Source: Branchiostoma floridae (taxonomy: Eukaryota; Chordata; Leptocardii; Amphioxiformes; Branchiostomatidae). From it: DNA of 64,000 nt. The notes under the pieces are model-generated. The model worked only from the letters and a program-made list of their open reading frames with translations, did not search any database and was not told the origin of the DNA. Shown piece after piece: positions 37,946 to 48,200 of this stretch. The position numbers and the translations under genes are program-made. The stretch covers positions 6,592,976-6,656,975 of the forward strand of contig NC_049990.1 in assembly GCF_000003815.2 (NCBI RefSeq), in the 5' to 3' direction. Each line of letters begins with the position of its first letter. The first letter of the stretch is position 1.

Positions 37946-39157
37946 CTTAGGCTGGCGCCGGGCGGTAAGCATATCATCAATTTTCATTTTCAATTCCAAC
38001 TTCTTCTGCGTTCCTCTTTATTCTAACCAAAATCAACAAAGATCTCGCTCGTAAATCATCGCGAGATTTCAGTTGGATGTGACAAAAAAAATCAAGCAAA
38101 CCACTATCATGAAACTGTAATTGGCTTGGCAGGGATACGATCACGAATAATGTGCACGGAGTCTTTGTTTTCGGCGTATTTGTTATTTTACTGTGTATCC
38201 GTAGTGATTTGAATAAACTGTCAGTAGAGTGGTAGGAAGTGAGTGTGAAGATAAGATGGCATCTCCGTGAATGTCAGACTTTCATGCCGCGGGGATGGCA
38301 GGAAGTAGAGTTCAGGGGTGTAGAACTGGTGGCAAATCACATATAAAAAACAGACAATTCATGGATTCAATGTAAGAGGCTACTAAATCACACGGAGTAC
38401 TATTCGGGTCTGTTGTGTGTGAATGTGTGTGTTCATGCGTTTATGTGTTCGTTTATGTGTTCGTCTATGGGTGTGTTTATGTGCGAGTTCCCTTGTGTAT
38501 CTATTTGAAGAACGTTCAGCACCAAGGACAGGTCACTTGCCTGTATACGTGGACAACTGGTCTGAGTGAATATTTCTAATCCAAAGTAAAAAGTCCTTTA
38601 TTATACCATCTTCTATTGCTCATTGCTCAAAAGCATCACCTGGCAGTCACTACGAGAACTACAGTTTTCTACGTACAATACCCTTTTTCCTTATCGATCA
38701 AAAGCGCGCCTCCTATCAATGTGAAATACATCAACAGTGGTTCGCAGTGACGTCCATGTGAAAAACATGCTGTTGACAATAGACACACGTCTACTACACA
38801 AACGATAGACTATAACAAGCTTGATAGATGTCGGTAATATGAATTCCCTGCTGCTGAAATATTATATATATACAGCAAGGAAACAGAAATGTCAGAATAA
38901 AAGAAAGAACGTTGAAGAGGTTCACCAGTCACGTATGCATACAGTTACAGCAATTTTCTTCAATCAATGACTGTTTTGTAAAGGTACAGTACATACCTTC
39001 GGGAGCTCCCAAAAGAAAGAACGTTTGCAAATCTACCACCAGACTAAAATCAGACTTGAGCACACGCTGACGACTCGTAAAATGTCAGTCCTGTCCAGAA
39101 CTTGTAAACAGACAATCCGCTCCCTTTGTAGCGTTAGAACAACGGGGTTAAAATAGT
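37946..39157. other. No gene recognised
   Basis: Includes a gtgtgtg/tttatgtgttcg-rich stretch at about 38415-38480 and little else. Confidence 0.6.
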
Positions 39158-39800
39158 TTTAAGTTTGGGTTCACACGTACGTATATATGTAAGTCCGTAT
39201 GAGATCTTTGTGGAATTCTTAGCCCCTACCAGGCTCAACATGCCTCTAGAAACTGAACATATTTGGACAGATAACATACCAGAGGAGTTAGCTTGTCTTA
39301 AACCATACTCCCCGGACAGCTATTTGTTAAATTTCTATTATTCTCCAGCGACCTGTGGAGACTGGTAGAAGCAAGGTATATTTTCGAGTGCGTATGAGGT
39401 CCATAGGGAATTCTTAGCCTCTACCAGGCTCCACATCATGTCACTGGAAAAATAGTAGATATTGGACAGATATAGACAGACAAGAATGTGCTGGAGTGTG
39501 AGGTTGGACTGAAGGACCGCAACCTGCTAACCGCCATGCTAGACAGAGATGCATGGTCTGATATTATTAGTGGCACCTCTTATGAATATGAGGATGAACT
39601 GGACTGAACTGAACTAGACAGAAATGATGCCAAACGTGCAGTAAGCTGGCCAAGGAGTATGGTTTGCGACGATCTAACTCGTTTGGCATGTTATCTGTCT
39701 ACGTTTTCCTATATTTTCGAGCCTGGTAGAGGCTAAGACTTCCATACGGACCTCATACGCACGTTAAAATATACGAACGAGTGAACCCTCCTTGATAGCG
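39158..39800. mobile_element. Two adjacent palindromic elements of the SCTACCAGGC family
   Basis: First copy about 39158-39375; second about 39385-39800, split by a LINE fragment at 39481-39625. Shared text: agtccgtatgagat, ttcttagcc, ctaccaggctc, atttggacag, ataacat and the inverse at the right ends. Confidence 0.65.
39481..39625 (+). mobile_element. LINE ORF2 C-terminal remnant with ctgaactgaact tail
   Basis: Reads VGLKDRNLLTAMLDRDAWSD, then Ile/Ser/Gly and an acidic end EYEDELD and TGA at 39605-39607, followed by a ctgaa repeat. DR-x-x-W near the stop is typical of CR1/L2-type ORF2 ends. Confidence 0.6.
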
Positions 39801-40051
39801 GCGTTTGACGCAGGATTCCTCACGAGGGGAAAATCCCAAGATCCCAATTACCGGCCATTCTACGCAACTAAACTTAATAAAAAAAGCACGGCGACGGTAT
39901 AAAGTGTTATCAGTACCGCTAGGACCTTGTTGTAAGGGGCATCAACCCGTGTCCTTAAACATAACCTGAACAACTGGGATTTTATGACCCTTTGCCTTAG
40001 CTTGTTGTGGCAACGCCACATTAAAGAAAGAAAAGAAGAAGTGTCCGTTAA

Positions 40052-40353
40052 GATGGGGTCACACCTGCATATATATTTAAGTCCGTATGAGGCGCGCATG
40101 GGAGTAGTTGCCTCCACCAGGCTCCACAGGCCGTTGTAAAAATAATAGAAAGTTGGACAAACGTAAACAAGTATCATGTCAGACGAGTTAGCTGGGTCGC
40201 TAACCATACTTCTCGGTCAGCTAACTCATCTGGCATGTTGTGTATCTATATTTGTCCGATTTGTACTATTTTTTCCGCGACCTGTGGAGCCTGGTAGAGA
40301 CGTCATACGCACCTCAAACGGACTTCAATATATATACATGTGTGACCCCACCG
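40052..40353. mobile_element. Best-preserved SCTACCAGGC-family palindromic element
   Basis: Ends TGGGGTCACAC and GTGTGACCCCA, then gcatatatatttaagtccg. The arms include tccaccaggctccacag and its inverse, with a central inverted pair gagttagctg...cagctaactc. About 300 bases. Target duplication unclear. Confidence 0.8.
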
Positions 40354-40977
40354 TTAGTTCGCCGAACAGCGCACTGCACTGTTTCCTCAGCATGCAAAAG
40401 ACCGCTAGTAGTACACAAAGAGGACAAAGGCTCGTGTTTGTGTGGCATTACCTGTTGATGTGGGTGAGTATGGGTCTCACTATACCTTTCAATAAGCAGT
40501 ACTTAGAGACCATTGAATGATGAGCTAACTTATTTATTAGCAAGATTTATCAAAAGTGAGAATCAGTTCAAAATCCAGAGGATTTCTCGTCTTTAAGGGA
40601 GATATTTTAAGTCATTATTGCAAGTCAAGAAGATTCTTAAAAAAGATAAACACTACTCTTGTACATAAATAATTAGAACTCTTTTTCCCCCTCTCATTCT
40701 CCTTCTTGGTTTTGGTTTAGTTTGGTTTGGTTTGATACGGATCTCCATTAGTGACCGATATGGCACTATTTCTCCTGGAGTCAGGGTGACTTTTAGTGAA
40801 TCAGCAACTCTAGGAGGATTTCGTCGTCGTCGTTATCTATTTGTTATAATAATCAATTTAACAGTACAACATACCTAAATAGTAGTAACGTTAACGTGCA
40901 AAAGCTTCGTGCAATTACTTCATTAAGTTAAAGTCCTCTATAAAAACGGACACCTGTACATACAGTTGATATCCTTC
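40354..40977. other. 3' flank of the GPCR gene
   Basis: Downstream of the receptor stop on the minus strand; probably holds the 3' UTR. AATAAA (minus) at 40538-40533 is the nearest plausible polyadenylation signal. Confidence 0.4.
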
Positions 40978-42257
40978 CTACTTAGGAAGTTCCCGTCGTA
41001 AAATCTTTTGATAGAATACTTTCCGGAAGTCCCGGTTGAAAACTGTGTAAAGGATGGGATTGAGTGAGCTGTTACAGTAGCCCAGCCACACAAAGAAAGT
41101 GAAGAGCGTTTCAGGGACGTAACAACTGCTGCATGCCGTCTGGACAACGTACGTCAAGAAGAATGGCAGCCAGCAGAGCACGAACACGCTCATGATTATC
41201 CCCACCACCACAATCAGCCTCCTGTCTCTGTTCCGCATCAGCATCTTCCTCAGAGCGTTCGGGCTGCGAAGGTTGACGAGTCGGTGGAGCTTCGACAGCT
41301 CTTTTTCGTCTCGGATGATCGCGTCGTTGTTGCCGACGTTTGAGAAGGTTGATGTCAGATCGTCCAAGTCAACTTCGATCTCTATTCTCTTGTTGAGGTC
41401 TCTCTGTTTCACGACTCCGAGAGACTGTTTTTTCGGCTTCTTCGTTACCAGGTTTTTGGAGTTAGGAGTTCTGTGCTGGTTTGGAGAGTCCGCGGGTGGG
41501 GCAGAGTGGATGATTGCCACGATGGAGTGAGTGTTTCTCCCTGTCCTGACGGGCTGGAGTCGGCCGGTCTTCGCTTCACTCAGCTCGGGCAGTGACACTC
41601 CTTTCTCGAGTTTCTTGTGGTTGCTTTGTCTTCGGCTCGATGGCTCGGTGCTGGGAGTCGGTGAACTGACGGAGATGGACAGGTCAGATTTCCTGTGCAG
41701 CAAGACTGGGCTCAGGAGGAGGTTGTTAGGTCTGTTCGGCTCTTGTTTCCAGTCTTCGGCACAGCTACGCAGGGGATGCATTTTGATGTGCTCAGTTGTT
41801 GCGCCCTCCGTGTATTTCTCAGAGTCGCCTTTCCTTCGACAGCACCAAGGCCATGCAGGGCCGCCATGTTGGCTTTCCCTTTGGCCGCTAACTTTTGGGC
41901 GTCTGTCCTGCAGTCCAGACGCTCTTCTCGTGTCGTCCAGAGGGATACCCCGCATGGTCAAAGCGTTTGGGTTTCCGTTTTGTTTTGTCTCTTCATGCTG
42001 ATCTTCGCTGTCATTTTCGTCTTCCGTGTGAGCAACGTTTCCGGACACTGCATCTGCGATCGCTTTCCTGTCCTTCTGGTTCCTCAGTGGGGGCATCTTC
42101 CGGCGTCTGTTTCGCAGAATCCTGTCCTTGATCGCCCAGCACACGCGCACGTACGCGACAGTCATGATGACGAGCGGCAGGTAGAAGGACCCCACAGTGG
42201 AGAAGACCACGTAGCCGATGTTGTTAGTGTACTCGCACTGGGGAAGCTGTTGGTCAT
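40978..42257 (-). CDS. GPCR exon 4 (ECL2-TM5-ICL3-TM6-TM7-C-terminus)
   Basis: After the acceptor cttacag the exon gives the ECL2 cysteine ([10 protein letters not shown]), TM5, a roughly 300-residue ICL3 rich in Ser, Arg, Lys and Pro, then TM6, TM7 and a short tail ending in RRELPK. There is no intron in the loop, as is common for alpha-2-like receptors. Open frames on the plus strand across this exon are shadows. A possible polyadenylation signal (AATAAA on the minus strand) lies at 40538-40533. Confidence 0.93.
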
Positions 42258-45200
42258 CTGTAAGATAACAATCATAAATGTTACTATCAGGTCGGTAAAT
42301 TACTTATCTGCTCACAACCAAGGAGACCTTCTGTCATATTCCTCAGGGAAGCATTGACTGGTTCTACGTCGTACTGCAGCTAGGTGTCGCTGCTACAATG
42401 TTACGGATGTGGCCCCAAACAATAATCTACTTGACAATATCTTACGTTCGGGACCGCAAATCTTAACACCGCAGTATCGACACTTAGTTGCAATGCTAAG
42501 TAGAACCAGCCGAATATGGCCATGAGGAAGATGACACACACTCAGCTTTCTGTAAATGATATATAAAAGAAAATATTAAAAAGAAATCTAAAGACAAGGT
42601 TCGTAAAACACAAGCTCCAAAGCTCAACAGCATCGGAAGCGCCAAAAAGCAGTTACTCAAGCAACTGGATATGATTTTGGAAACGGCAAGATTTTTCAGA
42701 TAGCATTCACTATATTTCACAGTTAAGCTAAAAGAAAACTGAAAGACTGAAATTGGACAGTCAAATAGTTGTATTAGAGATGACAGTTTAACCTGACACG
42801 GCTTTACGCCTCCGTCCAGACGAAACTTACCGATGAACATGTCGTTTGTCCAGCCCACGAGCGAGGGGATACAGATGGCGGCAGAGATGACCCACACGGC
42901 CACGATGGCCAGCTTCACCCGCTTACGGGACAGGCCCTGCCTCCTGCAGTCCGCAGGGTGGGCAACCGACCAGTACCTGCCATATGTAAGTATACTGCAG
43001 GTCAAACATGGTGGAAGACGAAACACATTTTGTTTCAAACTGTTCCTTCTACGATCAAGAAAGAAAAGAGCTTTTCAAAGAGGTCACTAAATTTCTCCCA
43101 AATTTCCCCGTGTTTACAGACAAACAGAAAACTACATTCCTCCTGACATCACAGAACCCACATATTATAGAAAAGGTGGGGTATTTTGTCTTCCACTGTC
43201 TCGGGAAAAGATGTCGAACCCAACAAGTTACAGTTTAGAGTTATTTTGTTGACTAGAATAGACATATTCTATACTTCTTTGTTTATCCCCTTTCATAGCC
43301 CTCGGGCAAGAATTTGCAATAAACCATTATATATAATAGCTCAGGTCACACTCGTGCAATTCGTCTTTTTTTCAGACATTTTAATCCAGTTCATGGCGAC
43401 AATGAACAAGGCTACTAATTCACGGGGAGGTATTGTTTTTGGTCTGGGTTTTGGTCTGTGCTTTCCCAGTCTCATACAGTCCGCAGGGTGGGCAACTGGC
43501 CAGTACCTGTCATATACAAGGGGGATCAATAAGTTCTCCGCGTCACCCAGAAATAATAGGCACAACTCACATCATAGAAGTTCCTATTCGGGGACCCGGT
43601 TGGGCTGTTTGTGGAAACGAAAAATCAACGTTTATGCAAAAGGCATGCTGTTGGTGTGTTTTTGGTCCATTTTGTGTTTTTGCTGTTTTTCATATTGTAC
43701 GTTTAGTTTATGCCAGTGGGTATGGTGGCACAAGGCATGTACTGTTGATGTTATTTTGGTCCGTTTTGTGTTTTCTTTGTCTTTGTGAAAAGGTGACCTT
43801 AGGCTAAGCTGAGCTCTTCGCTCTAAATATATTTGTTCCATGTTTCCATGTTTATATGTTGTGATATATGTTGACAGGTCTATTAGTACTTGGTGTAATC
43901 TGTATCTCTGTTATATTCTATCTTACCCTCCCTCGTGATCTCAATGAAAAGCGTCCTGCAGGCCGTATTGAGCTCGAGCTTTGCATTAATAAAAAAAAAA
44001 GGTTCAAACAAGAAAACCTGGCCAATAGAGCCTGCCAAGGAGACTACTATTCTTGGACACAAATCGCTGGACCACAACTGGAACTTCAATAAGGCTAATT
44101 ACTTACAATCATGAGCAGTACTACAAAACCCTTTGTGGCAAGGAGCATCTCCAACCTATTCAAAAGAATACTGATTGCCCGCGTAAAAGTTGAATAGCCC
44201 CTCTTCACAGCAGCTCAAATTCTAGGCACCCGCTTGCTTTCGTAACAAGTCAGCATTGTTCTTAACTAGCTATGGGCTATAAATAAATGAATGAATTGAG
44301 CACAATCCGCATTCGGTATGCTCTTCATACGAAAGAAACTATTAGCCTACATTCCCTCGTGTCCCATTAAGCTATATAGAGAATAATATTGGCGATTAGC
44401 AGGAATGGAGATATGTGCACTCTTTCTGGTTGCTTACATAAACCTACGTCACATTTCCAAACCGGGGCCCGGCCGGGCAGCTTTTGGGAAGGAAAATTAT
44501 TATATAAAAGATGTAGTTTAGACAGAGATGTACATCATAAAGTGAAAATTATGTAAGCTGGCACTTAATTTACATATTTGATAAGTAAAATCTATATTTG
44601 TAATGTCTTCCATTATAGGACTCAAATACTTATAATATCCGTAGTTTGTGGCAGGTGGAACATTAACATATACAAATTATGCGGTATGAGGTCTCCGAAC
44701 TCTTGTTAGAATGTGGACCGAAAGTTTCCCCGTCGTACTTGTCCTGTGACAGCGCAAATGTTGATGGAGGCCAAAACTTGGTAGAAATGACTATATACTT
44801 TACGCTCGTTCTTGTTATTTTCCTCGACCGGTAAGCCCCGAAACGTGTGAATGCCTGATCATATAATCTGTTCATTTTCCAATAGGTCCAACATCCATCC
44901 GGTCCAACAAATTCTTTCAGGTCCGGTTTTTCTGGACCGGTCCAATAAGAAAAACCGGTTTTGTACCGGTACGGTGTACCCTTAATCTGGATCGAAAGTT
45001 TCCCTGACGTACCTGTCCAGACTGATGGTGCAGAGGTTGTTGATGGAGGCTATAGCTAATTGTAGGTACAATGTAACATGAAAGGGAACAAACAAATAGT
45101 GTAGAACAGTATGGGAAAGTCTACGCTAGTCTAAAACCTAAGTCTAAATCGTAACCTGTTGTGCTTATTAAAGTGCTTATTATAATCTGGATCTAAAGTT

Positions 45201-48200
45201 GTTTTTTTCTACTTGCTTTTGGACAGACGAGGACAATGTGGCACTGCACTCAAGGCTTTTGTAACTTATATTAACAGTACCACATACACGGTACAGAGAT
45301 AATGAAAAAGTAGTCTTTTACCTCCCCGTCAGGTACCCATTTTTACACCTGGGTGAAGTGAGGGAGGTCGTGTAAAGTGCCTTTCCCAAGGGCACAACGT
45401 CGGGGGCACGGCGGGGATCGAACAGGACCTATAGATTACGAGCCCAGCGCTCTACCAGTTACGTCACGCCCGACGCCACTAGACGACGACCTGAAGTTTT
45501 TTTTTTTCGACGTACCTGTCCAGACTGATCGCGCAGAGGTTGTTGATCGAGGCGGTGCAGGCGAAGATGTCCACCGCCAGGAACACGGCACACAGCCCCT
45601 CTCCGAAGAACCAGTACCCAAGCAGCTCAGTCACCAGCGCTGGGGGCATAATCAGCAGGCCAACTAGCAGGTCCGACACAGCCAGGGACACCAGGTACCT
45701 TGTAGAAACGTGAAAGAAATGTGAAATGAAATACGTTAGACAGAGAAAGAACGCGGCACACATCCCCTCCCAGAAGAACCAGTACCCCAGTAGTTTAGTC
45801 ACCAGCGCTGGCGGCATGATCACCAGGCCAACCAACAGGTCCGAAACGGCCAGGGACACTAGGTACCTTGTCACCTCACCTCACCTATCCCTTGACCTTC
45901 TGGTGGGTCGTTGGCACCTTGTACTAAGTTGTAGAAACGTAAAAAAAAGTGCATCAAAATATGTTAGAGAGAGAAAGACACGGAAGAAAGCCCCTCTCCG
46001 AAGAACCAGTTAGTCACCAGCGCTGGCGGCATGATCACCAGGCCAACCAACAGGTCCGAGACAGCCAGGGACACTAGGTAGTAGGTACTTTGTAGAAACG
46101 TAAAGAAATGTGAAAGAAAAATATGTTAGAGAGAGCGTGTGCATGTGTGTGCGTGATTGAGTGAGAGCGAGAGAGAAGTGATCCAACAATTACAGTTTTA
46201 AAGTATAAAACTTATATCAACATATAAACTTGTATTTTCGAAACGACAATGTTTTATGACCCGCGCGCAATGTTTCTCAGTCCAATCTGCATCAGCACGC
46301 TGAGCACTGGTAAATTCTACCACTAGTATACATACACACAATGTACAAGCACAGATATTCTATTGCAACAAAAACGTGTAGAACAGGTTGAAAGCAATTC
46401 TACAACGTTTCCATCAATCAGATGTCAGATGAAAAGAGTTATGTACATTGTCAGTGCTCGACCCAAATAAGCATATGGTTAGCGCAGGTTTGTACCAGGA
46501 CATGAAAGCATGCAGCATTCCCCAGTAACCTGGGAAGCGCAGGCTGAGGACAGAGCTGCCTGGCGCACAGTTGTGCACAACGGCGTGATGGACGCCGACA
46601 GGAGAATGGGAGAAGTGGCGGAGGAGAAGCGGTGGAAAGCTTTAAAGGGGGATTGTAGGAGCAAACCCACCCCAAAATGGACAGCACATCCTGAGACTGG
46701 ACTGCCAAAGAGTACTTGTATCAGTTCAGTTCAGATTATCCTCTTTTGGGAGGTGACACCAGTGTCTCCACTCGTTTCTGTCCAGCATTGTCCAACTTGT
46801 ATAGGGAGGGAATAATCTCCAAGCAGATTCCTCCGGTGGCATAAAACAGTAACATAAGCTTTTTCAGTACTAGGATATGCTGAAAAAGATCTGACAACCC
46901 TCAAAAATCCAGCCTATTTGTTTTTGCTTGGTCTGAGCAACAATCCCTTTGTCACTTGACATCATGTCTGCTTACGTGCAATTGTCCATGTGCTATGCCA
47001 CTGGAGGAATCTGCTTGGAGATTAGGGACGGAAACCCAACTTTTTTTTCATATATCCCCCTGGCTTTATATTAAATCATAAGAGGAAACCTTGAGCCGAT
47101 ACTGCACCCACCAACATTTAGATTGACAGAGAGTTCCAGCAGGTGCCGTATGTATCATTTCTACTTTCCCCGAGCCTCTAGTGTTGGAGCTTTAGATAAG
47201 CTAGTTAATGTATCTTCAAAAGACTTCCATGACGTTTCAACGGCTGATAAACACAGCATACCTTCATTGATCGAGGACTCTACTGACTGTTATCTGTATG
47301 CTGACAGATGTTTGTGGCGTAGGCGTTTCATGGGATTTCTGATAGAAGTTCTTGTCGTCTTCGTCTCAACACGCTCCTGCTCCATAAGCGTCCATTGAAG
47401 GGGAAGGTTGTAACAATCGACTGTTTTTTTTCTGACATTTGAGATAGCTGTGACATAGAAAAATGACGTTCTGCTTAGAACAGCGGGCAGAGTATTTTTT
47501 GGACTTACCAGAGCACTTTAGACTTATCTTTTGACCGTTTACAGCTCAAAGGTACTCAAAGGTATACATCTGATATTTTGAAGAAAAAACAAACTCTCTG
47601 TTACACAGCGGATCATGATAACCCCCAGTGGGGGTCTTCACGCCTCAATGAAAATGAAAAAATCTTCAGATTTTTCGAGACAATCTTAAGATCTTTTCAG
47701 ACAATTTTGAGATTTTTTACAACGATCTTAAGATCTTTTAGTTAGTCCCAAGTTTGTTTGAAATCTCAAGATTTTTTCATTCCATCTCAAATTATCATGG
47801 TACTTTAAAAGCAACTTTCAAAATATCTTAAGAATTTTCCAACTGCAAGACCAGATTACTTATACATGACTGTACTGTTATCGATAATACTTTGTTGTTC
47901 TTTATGTAACCTCGAAGTACTATTGTCTATATAGCTAGTAGTTGTTACTGGTTGCCGTGACTTGTGGGATTGTTAAGCAATAAAGTTCACTTATTCATTT
48001 TACTTAAAGATGATACAAAGCGCTTTGAAAGGAAAATACGTAGAGACAATACTCCGCTTAAGATCTTAGAAGAGCTTCAAACTGACCTTTAAACAACACA
48101 TGCGATATAGGGGTGGGTACACAGGCTCTGACTAGGTAGGCACCCATGGTTGTTTGTCATTCACAGCCAAGCCATTAAATACTGCACCCAGACTATTATC

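Noticed and set aside
41192-42357. Plus-strand ORFs of 112-220 codons
   Set aside because: They are antisense shadows of GPCR exon 4, which has clear TM5-TM7 motifs on the minus strand.
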